DNA of 64,000 bases, taken from Portulaca oleracea. Lineage: Eukaryota; Streptophyta; Magnoliopsida; Caryophyllales; Portulacaceae. Below the pieces are notes generated by a model. The model ran no database searches. It was not told the origin of the DNA and was given only the letters and a program-made list of their open reading frames with translations. The position numbers and the translations under genes are program-made. Position 1 is the stretch's first letter. Every line of letters starts with the position of its first letter. The DNA lies in contig CM055888.1 in NCBI GenBank assembly GCA_029582165.1, positions 28,721,408 to 28,785,407 of the forward strand, in the 5' to 3' direction. Positions 1 through 11,346 of this stretch are shown here, piece after piece.

Positions 1-1261
1 TCTCTAGAATGAGCTTTGTATGTATGTATGGATGGATGGATCTTAATAGCAAAAAAATGAATTGCTCTCTGCACTTTTCAATATTTGTCATGTTGACTAA
101 CTTTTTATTTTCAAAAAATATCTACTTTACAATTTTAATACAGCATTAGTGCAAATTATTCCAAATTTACCTTTTATTTTGTAATTTCCTATACAATTAT
201 GTAACCAAATTAGAAATTGACCTCCTTTATTATTCCCAATAATGATCATTCTAATACTATTTCCTAAAACTTAAGAGTGACAATTATTAAGGAATGGAGG
301 GAGTGTTGGTAAGCTTTTGGAGTAATAGATTAAAATAAAATATATCTTGAAACTTATCATATTTCTTTTCCATCATGTAATACGTCATGAAAAATTTAAA
401 TTTTTCTGTAAGTTGGAATTAATAGTAATGAACATTTTACTGTAGAGATAATACTGCTACATCAAACCCTCCTACACCCTATTTTCTGGCATTTTTGTAA
501 TATTGAATTTATATTTTGGAGTATCTCAAAATGATAAATTTCTTTATTACTAGTTTTTTCCTGTTCTTTAGAACGTGTGTTAATTTAGATAAATGAATGG
601 AAATATAAATAATATAATGAAATAAATGACAAAATATCAAAAAGTATGACGAAAGGAGATACCAAATATGAATCCTAACAATATAATATTTATAATAAAG
701 AATTACCTATAGGGCTACATTATCAAAAGGTCTAAGGAATGCAACAAAAAAAGAATAAAAATAGTGATAATTTGACTAACAAAAAACAAACCAAAAGTGT
801 TATAAAATGTTAAGTAGAAAATATCAACATAGATAATGTAATGACTAGCAAGTATTAATATGAAGAATGTACTAATTTATAAATAAAATCTGACCAAAAT
901 GCTGTTATATTTACAGTTTTGGAGCTAAAATAACAATTTCTGTTTGGGCAATCAAATATGTATAACATTAGTAAAATGTTAACAATTAATAGATTCAAAT
1001 ACATGGGTAACATGCAAGCTGCAATATATGTATTGCTAAGTAAAATTTGAATAGTATCACTGAAAATGTTAAAAATCTAAGAGAAATTTGTATAGTATGC
1101 CCAAAAATAAAAATAGAAATATAAGAAATATTACACTGAAATATGTAATATGTAGCACACACATCACATATGAAATAAGAATATGGGGAAAATTAACCCA
1201 ATCCATTAATTCAATTTGAACCAATTGAACTAATAGTTAAATAGAAAAACTAAAGTATATG
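1..1261. other. AT-rich intergenic DNA, no gene
   Basis: No ORF of note and no repeat copy elsewhere in the window. Around 290-305 there is a purine-rich block (ggaatggagggagtg) that resembles the end of a Stowaway-type MITE, but I see no matching opposite end, so it is not called. Confidence 0.5.
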
Positions 1262-1760
1262 TGTAATGCCCTGAAAATTCAATTATAGAAAAGTCAAAGT
1301 CAAACTAACGTTAACAGACAAAATTTAGCGGAAGACTCAAACTCTTATTGGGCGTCATTGCCGTATCCCCGAAGGAATACAAGGCAAGAAGGAAACTACA
1401 ACTGTCTGATAACGGGAAAACAAACTAACAAACTCATACTTAGAAAATAAACCTCAAAACTAACTTCAAGTTTCTCATAAAAGGAAAAAAAGTGTAATTA
1501 ACGATGACGTCCTCACTTCTAATTCCCGTTCCCAGCATATAGATCTTCACCTGAAAACAAAACATTTCAAAAATGAGGGGGAAATCTCAATAATGTCTAC
1601 CCCTAACGTTAAAAATAAGTTAATTTCATTTCAATTCATTTGAGGGAGAGGGAACGAGTCAAAACATTTCACAACCCTTTAATTCCTTAGCTGTTTTCCT
1701 CAACCCAACCAATCCATATTTTATTATGCGGGCGAGATATCAAATCCCTTAAAGTAACAT

Positions 1761-2222
1761 TCGCCTACCAAAGGCATAAAAAATCATCTATCCTATATCA
1801 GGGATGAAACCCTGATCTCCTGACACATAACCCATACAGGATACCAAATCCTGGTCTCAGGGTTATCGCCCGCAAAACAATCGCCTACCAAAGGCATCAA
1901 AACAATCGCCTACCAAAGGCATCAAAACAATCGCCTACCAAAGGCATCAAACAATCGCCTACCAAAGGCATCAAAAATCATCTATCCTAGATCAGGGATG
2001 AAACCCTGATCTCCTGACACATAACCCATACAGGATATCAAATCCTGGTCTCAGGGTTATCGCCCGCAAAAATCATTAGCCTAACAAAGGCATCAAAACA
2101 ATCATCTATCCTATATAAGGGATGAAACCCTAATCTCATGACACATAACCCATACAGGATACCAAATCCTGGTTTCAGGCTTATTGCCTGCAAAAATCAT
2201 TAGCCTACCAAAGGCATCAAAC
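1761..2222. repeat. Two-level tandem repeat in LTR
   Basis: A short unit, tcgcctaccaaaggcatc, recurs at 1881, 1906, 1931 and 1955 with a 24-25 bp period. A longer unit of roughly 120 bp (starting near 1761, 1955 and 2075) repeats around it. It contains small dyads: atcaggg..ccctgat and caggat..atcctg. Confidence 0.85.
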
Positions 2223-2825
2223 AACAACCCGCTTAATGTTTCACTTGAGTTAAAAGTATATTATTCAAACTCAACTCACAACTCTCAAGTCAACCCAAAC
2301 CAGGTTTATCAAAACCAATAATAAAACCACTAATAAAAGACCATCCAATTTCTCAACTCAATAAAATCAAAGCACAAATAATTACAAACAGTTATCCAAA
2401 ACAGATGGTCACATTTCCACAAAAAGTCCCCTTTCGGGATGCAATTCTCAAAACAGATTAGAAAACATTAAAACATAGTTAAAGAGCATCCCAGTGGGGA
2501 TTAGAGCATAGACATTACCTGGTTAACTTCACTTCACAGCTAAGACGAACACACTTGAGCTCACTAACGACGCGAATTAGCTCGGGCCTAAAATAAAAGT
2601 AATTATTCTAATCAAAACGCGCCCTTCGAAGTTAGTATTAACTACCTTCTACCTAGCCCTCCCCTAGGAATACTATATAGGTTCCTATCAATCATGAATT
2701 TACACTCTAAATCATCTAACACATTCCAAGTAATCACATAACCAGATCAAAACATCACTTTCACACAACAACATTTTTATTAATAAAAAGCATCAACAAA
2801 ACAGATTACGACATCCACATAAAAA

Positions 2826-2928
2826 GGGTCAAAACTTGACTTCCCGACTCCTATAGGTCTGGTTTTGGACTTTTCAGGGTCAAAACTTGACTTCCCGACT
2901 CCTATAGGTCTGGTTTTGGACTTTTCAG
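2826..2928. repeat. 51-bp tandem duplication
   Basis: The block beginning gggtcaaaacttgacttccc occurs twice in a row with a 51-bp period (2826 and 2877) and looks identical in both copies, so it is a recent slippage duplication inside the LTR. Confidence 0.9.
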
Positions 2929-4118
2929 AAACCTCGGGATGTCTACTAAAACTTTCATGTTGAACTCGAGACCAAAAACACCTCCTATTGTCCCCAAAAA
3001 CGGTCATTAAACCAACTGTCCAGATCTGACCTAGGTCTGGTATTCGGGGTATAACTCGACCTATACAACTTCAAAGTCTGATCCGTAAAATTCCTATGAA
3101 AGCTAACATCTAAGGAAACCTCCAGTTCAAAGGGTTCGATCAAAGAACGACTATAACTCTCATGGTGACCCGTTCTTTAGACCCTAACAAAACTGTCTCA
3201 ATCCCGGTTCTCATTTAATTTGAAATTTTGGTTCTAACTTTCATCATTCGATCCCGGGGTCCTAATTTGGGCTTAAAATAGTAACTAAGGTCCAAGGTAA
3301 TTAGTCTAATCCATCTATGGTCCAAACATCAACTTCCTATCACCAAAACCAAATTGTAAAACATGAAATCAACTTTAATATTTTCACTAACCCTAAAAGC
3401 ATGCATGAAATAATAATAACATTATCCTAAACATGAATTCTACAATAAACTATTTCAAGGTCCTATAATAACAACATGGATGATTATAAAATACGAATTT
3501 CTTAATCAAGAACCAAGAAAGAACTTAGAGAACATGTGAATAAAATATAAAGAACATATAAACATTTAAACTACCAATTAAGAATCCCAACAACTAATCT
3601 TTTTTACAAGATTCAATCAAGAATTTTGAATTAATAAACAAGAATCGAACTTTAGTAATTCAAACAACCTAACTTATTTAACAAGATTAAACATAAAATT
3701 AAACGTGATTGAACCCTAAGAGAATTAAAGAAACATGCGAATACTTAACTAAAAAAAATCAAGAATTAATCTAGATAATTAAACTCTTTAATTCGTGCAT
3801 ACAATAATAGTATTATCTAAAACCCTAAACATGCTTCACAAGAAATTAAGGTACATTAAACAATTGAACATTAATAATTTCGCTACAATTATTACAAACC
3901 TTAATAAACCAATTAGAACATAAAATTACACATAATAATTTAGACAAGAATTACAAGTAAATAATACAACACAAGAACAAATTAGTTACAAATAACAACT
4001 TAATAATTTAGAACCTTAATTACCCAAATTACAAGATTTAAATCAAGAATTAATAATAATAACCAAAACAGAAAAACAAGAAATAAAAGAAGAAAGTTTT
4101 AAAAGCTGGATTAGGGTT

Positions 4119-4600
4119 TTACGTTAGAGGTTTAGGGCGGCGGTTTTCTGGCGACTGGAAGAGCGACGGCGGTAGGGTCAGAGGCGGCGGCGTCAGCGGG
4201 GAATCCGGCAGATCAGGCGGCAGGTGACAGACGATGGTGGACGTTGGTGGCGCGGTTTGATTCCCGACAGTATAGTTCGCACCAAAACCACCACAACAGG
4301 CCTCGGTTTCCTCGCGTCTGGCTGTTGAGCGACTGCCTCCGGTGATGCGGCGGTGGCACGGACGGCGACTAGGCGGTGGCGGCGTGACCGGTGATGACGT
4401 CTCCTGGTGGCTGTAGCGGCGGCACGACAACAGCAAGAGAGAAAAAGAGGGAGAGAAAAAGAAAGAGAAAGAAATGTCGGTTGTGGTGGTTTTCCGGCGA
4501 CACACGGCGGACGACGGAGGCTGCGGTGGTGTTGGAGGGACGACAGAGAGAGGGAGGGAGAGAGAGGAGAGGAGAGGAGAGGAGAGGCTAGGGTTAGGGT
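4119..4600 (-). other. CT-rich, proline-coding leader inside LTR
   Basis: Read on the minus strand, this segment follows the LTR TATA box and starts with aaaccctaat and aaccctaaccctag. It continues as a CT-rich tract of (TC)n and CCTCT repeats, then as GC-rich sequence. This looks like the 5' untranslated leader of a plant gene. The 128-residue minus-strand ORF (4119-4505) is low-complexity Pro/Ser/Thr/Arg with no family motif, and I do not regard it as a real protein. Confidence 0.45.
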
Positions 4601-4635
4601 TAAGGTTAATATTAGGGTTTCAGAGGAAAAATCTA

Positions 4636-4647
4636 GTTTTTATACTA
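4636..4647 (-). promoter_or_regulatory. LTR TATA box
   Basis: The minus strand reads tagtataaaaac, a good plant TATA box. It lies upstream (minus strand) of the CT-rich leader, in the place expected for the U3/R boundary of this LTR. Confidence 0.5.
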
Positions 4648-5062
4648 AACACATAATTAAGGCCCAATTAGGCTATTCTTAATTCTAATCCAACCCAATA
4701 AGAAATCAGATTTTCTTTTGGAGAAAAAAAAATAATAACTATAATAATAGTAATGATAATAAAACATACTAATAATAATAATATTAAGACTAAACACATA
4801 ACAAATAATATTCACATAATTATTCATATAACATATTTTAATAAACCCAATAATATTAATAGTAATACTAATAATAATTAGAGTAATACTAATAATACTA
4901 AACCCATGAAATTACCGATATACCCTTGTTAGTTCCTCGACGATCCTACGAGCTCAAATGTTAGCAGAAATAAACATAAACGAATAATAATAAATAACGA
5001 AGTCAAACCTAATTTACTAACGACGTCATGATCAACATCTTTGGATTTTTCGGGGTTTTACA

Positions 5063-8000
5063 TCATTACCTCCTTAAAAGAAGTTTCGTCCTTGATACTT
5101 AAACTCGAAACCAACGGTCTGCCAGACGGAACTAACGAAGGCGCTCACCAAAATTTCGGGGTTTTACATCATTACCCTGTTCAAAAGAGTTTCGTCCTCG
5201 AAACTCGATGCATCTTATGTGTTGAATATGTGTGGATTGTCTCGATCCCATATCTTCTATGGCTTCCTAAATTGCTTCAGTTGTGGCGCATACCATGGTA
5301 TTAGAAGGACGGTCTTTATGAGAAGCGACTTCTCTCAGCAATCTAGAATCTCCTACGGCTGTTCCTCGTATGTCAAGTCTTCTTTCAGCCCCCGAATTCT
5401 CATCGAAGGTCTTCTTCTGGCTCTAGGCCCTCCTCAGGGCTGTATTTCACATCCTCCTCGGGATTTAGGTCTTTAAGAGAAGCTAGAGCCTCATGCTCAC
5501 AGCAAACGCCGCAGTATACCATCCAACATATGTAAATAACAAATAAGAAAGCAATTTCAACACAAAATGAAACAAGGAAAAAGACACACACCCCATTCCC
5601 CATAGGTATTGCTTATAGTCGTTCTCACCATGGACGTCCCCAGTAGACTCAACAACTTATAGCCAAGTCTAAATCCAACTTTACCCTAATCTTCCCATTA
5701 TCGATCTTCTAAAATCATGAAATAAGATCTTTAGAACACACCAAATTGATAATTACGAACACCCAAAATGTTATACGATCCCACTAATTCCTCCTCATAA
5801 ACAAACCTTTTCTTCCGAACCAAGGTAGCATAAAATAAGGGTGGTTTCTCAACAGTTTCCATCTATAACACTAAATAAAACCAGGATGTCTAATTTTCCT
5901 CTAACTTAACTATGAGGTTCTACTTCCTTCCATTATTAAGATCACTATGATATCAACCAACACAAGACTATATGCGGATATCTGTACCGATGTGACATAG
6001 TTTCCTCAAGACAACCTTATTATCCGTATGAGAAATAGAGGTTCCCAAAAAATAGTCCTCACGCGTCAGGTACTAACATGATGCCTCAAATGGTAATTAA
6101 GCCTTATGTTTTCATCAATTAGAAAGACCAAAAGCTAAGCTCGACTACCCTTCACAATATCAATACTGTAATTAATTTGTCAAATCACCCTTTAGCTCCA
6201 AAATACTTAACTAGGCCAAAAGAGACTTCTCACTTAACTTACAGATACCTAACAAGAACTAGCACTCGCCCATCATTACCCTCTCAACCCACTCAAAATG
6301 AGTTTCGTCCTCGAAACTCGAATAATGCTACACCAACCAATGGCTCAAACAAGAATCAAGCTTAACCCGATAAACCTTTATAGTATCTATGTGACTCCAA
6401 ATATTTCCATTTCAAGTTATACTCAACTGCAACTTAAGATTTTTCACGTACTTAACCCATCCTATGTAATAACTTCCACCACATGTGTCAAGCACAAAGA
6501 GTATAGGGACTTGTGTTAGACAATAACCTGCTTCGTACATCTCGTCATTCATCTTCCATTAACGGTAATCTCCATAACCAATATAAGTAACCAGATATGA
6601 TCCAAAGATTCACGTACTCAGCTCCTCCAATATCTTAAGCACTACATACTCATTACGTCTAATTTCTTCCCTAATAGTTCTGGATAATATACATCACCAT
6701 CAACAGAGATTGACAAATCAAAGAAAGAAATTGCTCCAATAAACATGCGATAATCAAACGAACTCAGTTGCATGGTACTCAATAGATTCGATCAAATAAT
6801 ATTTCCACAGATTCATCAAATGTAAATAGATTATCCTAGAAAATATTCACACAGGCCAATCTAATGATATTCATACAAAACTTAACCAGGTGGGATTCAG
6901 ATAGTATTGTGGACATCAAATACCTGTAGCTTTCATCATGGGTTATGCGCACTTCTCAGACGATCGACTCACTTCATGTACACAATCATAAATAAAAGGC
7001 TCGCAATAGGGAATAGACAGTTACGTACATAGACTCACATGTTTGCATATATATGGATGGCGGTAAGCATATAAGACCCTGAATGGTGATGTACAACAGA
7101 AACTCACTTTAAACATTCAAGGGAGAAATATTAAAATCAAATAGTTACTGATCCAGTACATCTCCATCCTATAGTGAATAAGACCCTTTCACAGTATCAC
7201 TTTGTTTTTCTTAAAGATCTAATCACCCAGACAACTTCCCAACTTGTAGATAATATAATAATAATTGCACTATTCCGTCTCAATAACAACGCCCTCAACC
7301 ATCACATAGCTGGAGATTTTTCTTTTCACCACACAGTTCCTAATGTTCCTTGATCCATAGACCTTTGTAATACAACTTAAGATCCCTAAAATACAATAAC
7401 CTTAAAAGATCTTACTTAGCTCAACAATACCTTAAAAACATTCACCTACTTCAATACCTTGAAAACCAAAATTAGTTTTAATCCTTAGCTTGAAGTCTCA
7501 TAATTGATATCCATGAGTCCAATTTAAACGTACAATCATCAACAAAATATTCATCTCAACCTTTATCCCAAAATCAATTTCTTTTTCCCTTAAAAGTGGT
7601 CCTTGAACTTGAGATCCTAACCAAAACCAAATATAATCCAAATATTACTCTGAAGCCCTTCATTCGCTCTCAATACTTCAAAGAAACTAATTTCATTCAA
7701 TCTTATGGGAAGTCTCCAACTTAGCGTACCACCTAAAATCAAATTAACCACGAGATTAAGCACAAGACCTTCACTTCAACTATACCCCTCAACTCGGTCT
7801 GTACAAACACTTTCCTTACAAAGATTCCTTTAACCCAAGACCTCGACTTAGAAAGAATCGCGTTTAATAACAAACATTCATTTAACCCCAAAATCAAATA
7901 TTTCAAACAAAGGTCAACTTTGCCTAGGAATTTTTCAAGTATTCCCCAGGTCCATAATTCAAAGTACATTCCCAATCATCATAGTCCATACTCCAAGACC

Positions 8001-8317
8001 CCATAAATACAATTTGAAGCCTTAACTAAACCCAAAGTGTTTAATAGACATACCCGAGAGTTTCAATCGAACATAATATTCCCAAATATTCAACATCATA
8101 CTCCACAATTAATATTAGCTTCATGCATAATACATCTTGGTACGAGAAAAAAAAATAATGAAAAAAAATATTGAAAATAAAGCACATTAATAGAAATATG
8201 AAGAAATAGTCAAACTGATGCAACCCAACCCACACCTACACTCACACTCCGATTTTAGCTTCCTAAGGTCTAACTAAACCTAAGGAACACTTAGGAGCTA
8301 CTAGGTCTCAACCCAGA
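5063..8317 (-). other. Interior of LARD-like element, no recognisable coding
   Basis: Next to the left LTR, the minus strand reads cttttaaggaggtaatga followed by TGTAAAAC, a plausible polypurine tract. The block 'catcattacc..gtttcgtcctYGAAACTCG' occurs three times (about 5061, 5167 and 6272). On the minus strand it resembles the 3' end of plant gypsy pol running into the PPT. The remaining ORFs (for example minus 7739-7975 and 8041-8235) show no motif I know. I see no zinc knuckle, D-S/T-G, YXDD or HHCC. Confidence 0.6.
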
Positions 8318-8329
8318 GCTCTGATACCA
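8318..8329 (-). other. Primer binding site (initiator tRNA-Met type)
   Basis: The minus strand reads tggtatcagagc, the usual plant LTR-element PBS complementary to the 3' end of initiator tRNA-Met. It lies 3 bp from the 5' LTR and fixes the element's orientation. Confidence 0.85.
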
Positions 8330-8332
8330 TTC

Positions 8333-8866
8333 TGTAACGCCCCGGAAATTCAATTATAGAAAAGTCAAAGTCAAACTAACGTTAACAGGCAAAATTTAGC
8401 GGAAGACTCAAACTCTTATTGGGCGTCACTGCCGTATCCCCGAAGGAATACAAGGCAAGAAGGAAACTACAACTGTCTGATAACGGGAAAACAAACTAAC
8501 AAACTCATACTTAGAAAATAAACCTCAAAACTAACTTCAAGTTTCTCATAAAAGAAAAAACAACGTAATTAACGATGACGTTCTCACTTCTAATTCCCGT
8601 TTCTAGCATATAGATCTTCACCTGAAAACAAAACATTTCAAAAATGAGGGGGAAATCTCAATAATGTCTACCCCTAACGTTAAAAATAAGTTAAGTTCAT
8701 TTCAATTCATTTGAGGGAGAGGGAACGAGTCAAACCATTTCACAACCCTTTAATTCCTTAACTGTTTTCCTTAACCCAACCAATCCATATTTTATTATGC
8801 GGGCGGGATATCAAATCTCTTAAAGTAACATTCGCCTACCAAAGGCATCAAAAATCATCTATCCTA
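8333..8866 (-). repeat. 5' LTR fragment of LARD-like element
   Basis: Matches 1262-1800 almost base for base (TGTAACGCCCCGGAAATTC start). The match stops abruptly after 'atcatctatccta' at 8866, inside the first tandem-repeat unit, so about 3.2 kb of this LTR is missing. A deletion ending in the tandem repeat is the simplest explanation. Confidence 0.85.
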
Positions 8867-9039
8867 AGGATAATTAACAACTGGATTGTATAGGTAATTG
8901 AGCTTGAGTCTTTTTTAGTAACACAACGCGCAGCATTGTTAGAGAGAGAGAGAGAGAGAGAGGAATCTAACACAATTTCTTTCTTAAAATTTTCATAATA
9001 TTATATTCTAATATAATTAAATATACATCCATCAAAAAA
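8867..9039. other. Unassigned sequence with GA microsatellite
   Basis: A (GA) run lies at 8941-8963. The rest is AT-rich with no gene and no copy elsewhere in the window. Confidence 0.7.
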
Positions 9040-9224
9040 ATTATATATAATTAAATTTGGGAAATTTGATTTAAATAATCAGAACTTTGGGTCATAGTAG
9101 ACTTAATAATCTGAACTTTAGATTTGGTTCTGAATAATCTGAACTTTGGGCCCCTTGGATTCTAGTAGCCCGCCCCTTGGATCCAAAGTTCTGATTATTT
9201 AAATCCAATTTTCCAATTAAATAT
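9040..9224. repeat. Foldback (MITE-like) element
   Basis: The left arm ending aataatcagaactttgg and the right arm beginning ccaaagttctgattattt are inverted copies with arms of about 35-47 bp. Between them, aatctgaacttt recurs near 9108 and 9136. The spacer is GC-richer (gggcccc, gcccgcccc). The outer right edge coincides with the insertion site of element H at 9225. Confidence 0.65.
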
Positions 9225-9225
9225 G

Positions 9226-10616
9226 TGTAGGACCCGGGAAAAAATTCCATAGTATCCTACACAGTTAGGCGAGTTGAAATAGGTGTCTTTCCTTCGAGGG
9301 GATTTAATCGAACTTCCCGGTAATTAATTATTATGTTCAATCAATTTTTCTGAATTTCATTCGACATTTCTGAAATTTATTCACTCAGAAAAATATAAAA
9401 AAACGAAAAAGGAACAAAACAAAGAGACTCGGGGTCGGACCAAGCCCACTGACCGAGCACAATACCTGGCGGTATTTTGTTGGTCAGAGGCTCAGGGATG
9501 ATTCCCTGGCTGGGGATCAGGCCCGAGCCAAGGGACTAGGCAGAATGCCTACAAGTATTTCTCTGACCGAGGGCTCAGGGTGTCAGAGACAAATCCATTT
9601 GTGCACTTTCATTTCATTTCGTTAAATTTCGAGTTTCTGTTTGAATACTAGTTTCTAAAATTCGAAATAAAACCAAAAAACTGAAAGAATCAAAATGATA
9701 AAGTTGAATAAAGAGTCGCCAATTTATTTTTTTTCTACAATTAATAAAATCAAAATTGTTGGCTCCACGAACCGCGAACCATGAGATTCGGATCTGGGGG
9801 TAAGGTTACGTATTTGAGAATAAAATCCACGAATTCGCCCGTTCAACGAACAGACTCTACTAAACCGGTTAATAAAAGAGAGAGTCGAAGAGGAGAATTA
9901 ATTAGCGTAATTGATGTTATTTAGTTACATATAAATGTAAGAATTGAATGTGAGAAATAAATATATAGAAGTGAAAGCAAGATAACGAACATGAATAAAT
10001 TCTATTTACAAGTATTCAAGTTTAATTAGGCCAAGTTTATCATTTAACCATGTTACAATATAATATAAGTGAAGAGAACAAGTAGAGAGAGAGAAATTAA
10101 TATGCCAAGTAAATGAATGCAAAATGAATGAGAGTGAAGGAGGGAGGAGACTGGAGAGAAATGAAATCACCAAGTGTCAATACGCCAGGGTGATTTCGGT
10201 GTAAGAGTTGAAGTGAAAAAGAGTAAAGTATTTATAGGTGAAATATGGTTAAGATTTTAGGTTAAAATGAGAGAATATTCCCTAGGATCATACCGCTAGG
10301 AATTCCAGGCTTTTCGAGGCCCGACTGCGTGATTTTCTAGGTTTGCACGCTTCCCAAAGCGAGCAGAGGCAGCTCGGGTCGGGTACCACCCGCCTGAATA
10401 GTTGCAGGTATGGGGGCCAGGCATACCTAGACCCGTCCTGCAACCGCGCCTTAGGCCGCATGCTAGGTTCAATTTGGGCTGTTTTTTTGTTGGTTTTCTT
10501 CATTCTTTTTATTTTTGCAATTCAACTTTCTTGGCATTTTTCTAAAATGAAATAAATAAAATAAAATGCCCGTAATAAAATTTACATAATTACAAGACAC
10601 TCCCCGGGTGTTTACA
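9226..10616 (-). repeat. 3' LTR of element H
   Basis: Homologous to 29423-30820 over its whole length. It carries dyad motifs of the ATACC-N4-GGTAT type at 9462-9475, 10290-10303 (partial) and 10398-10411 (partial). A minus-strand TATA box (cctataaata) lies at about 10229-10238; the same place in the other LTR reads cctagaaata, so that box is lost there. Confidence 0.88.
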
Positions 10617-10636
10617 GTTAGCCTCCACTTTGATCG
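10617..10636 (-). other. Polypurine tract of H
   Basis: The minus strand reads gatcaaagtggaggctaac directly before the 3' LTR start TGTAAACACC, as expected for plus-strand DNA priming. Confidence 0.7.
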
Positions 10637-10689
10637 AGTTTGAGTAAGACGATGATCAAAATATTTGTTGTTTTCATCGGAGGGCAATA

Positions 10690-11045
10690 CCCCCAATTGT
10701 TGATGACGCAGATGCGATATCCTTAACTGTTGACGATGTGGATGCGATATTTTTTGATGAAAACAATGCCGACACGGTATCTATTGTTGAAACGGATGTG
10801 ATGTCCTCTGCTTTTGTGGATGCGATATCCTGGTGTTGCAATATCCTGATGCTGCAGATGCGATATCCTGATGCTGTGGATGCAATATCCTGGTGTGGCG
10901 GATGCGATATCCCTCTGAAGTGGCAGACGCGATATCCGTTGAAACGGCGGAGGCAATATCTTTTGATGTTGTGGATGCGATACCCTGATGTTGCGGATGC
11001 GATATCCTTGCGCTATGGATGTGACATAGATGCGGTATCTGTTGA
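10690..11045. repeat. Minisatellite in 3' UTR of H
   Basis: A degenerate array of gatgcgatatcctg-type units, roughly 21-27 bp each and some 12 or more copies, starts near 10703. Tandem arrays just upstream of the 3' LTR are a known feature of Tat/Ogre elements and can seed satellites. The ORFs seen here (plus 10738-11133, minus 10781-11062) are translations of the repeat and not genes. Confidence 0.85.
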
Positions 11046-11346
11046 TGAGGCGTGCGTAGCATGGTGCTGGTTGTCTTTCAAAAGGCTGAATAATCCTTAT
11101 CCCAAGTGGATGGAGCGGCGAAAATTAAATTAAAAATATTTTCTGAGTCATATGGAAATTATATTCCCACATTTTCTCTTGAAAATAATTAATTAAATCT
11201 TTTGTTTTGAAGACATTCTCTATTTTTCCGGAGTATATAAATAAAATAATTAAATCTTCCACATTTCTCACGAAAAAATCATGACTCGATTCTTTAAAGT
11301 GTTGGTCAATGTGTGCAAAATCGGTCAAATAACCATTTACTTAGCA
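11046..11346. other. Non-coding remainder of H 3' region
   Basis: AT-rich sequence between the minisatellite and the insertion point of element A. No ORF or motif recognised. Confidence 0.5.

Larger units (their letters stand above)
1262..5062 (-). repeat. 3' LTR of the LARD-like element
   Basis: Begins TGTAATGCCC and ends CGGGGTTTTACA, so the ends form a short inverted repeat (TGTAA..CCC / GGG..TTACA). The first 600 bp match 8333-8866. The right limit is inferred from the TG..CA rule and the polypurine-type tract that follows. The LTR holds tandem repeats (1761-2222, 2826-2928), a TATA box on the minus strand near 4640 and a CT-rich leader. Its length of about 3.8 kb is large for a plant LTR. 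Confidence 0.68.
1262..8866 (-). mobile_element. LARD-like non-autonomous Ty3/gypsy-type element
   Basis: Two direct copies of a sequence starting TGTAAYGCCCYGRAAATTC lie at 1262 and 8333. A primer-binding-site complement (gctctgatacca) sits just left of the right copy, so the element reads on the minus strand. The left LTR (3' LTR) is about 3.8 kb and the interior about 3.25 kb. No Gag, protease, RT, RNase H or integrase motif can be read in the interior. Large LTRs around a non-coding interior are the definition of large retrotransposon derivatives (LARDs). The right (5') LTR is cut short after 534 bp, so no target duplication can be checked. The LTR copies look about 97% identical where they overlap, judged by eye. 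A fully decayed autonomous element is the alternative. Confidence 0.72.

Noticed and set aside
4590..4606. Telomere-like tagggttagggtta
   Set aside because: Only two units, within the LTR leader; the minus-strand reading is a common aaccctaa leader motif.
4391..4682. Plus-strand ORFs rich in Arg/Glu/Gly
   Set aside because: Antisense reading of the CT-rich LTR leader; low complexity.
8318..8329. tRNA gene (gctctgatacca)
   Set aside because: Only the 12-base primer complement is present; no cloverleaf. The same holds at 17187, 40216 and 44514.
8941..8963. GA run as a GAGA-factor regulatory site
   Set aside because: A plain dinucleotide microsatellite with no gene nearby.
10738..11133. 131-residue plus-strand ORF
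   Set aside because: It is a translation of the gatgcgatatcctg minisatellite.
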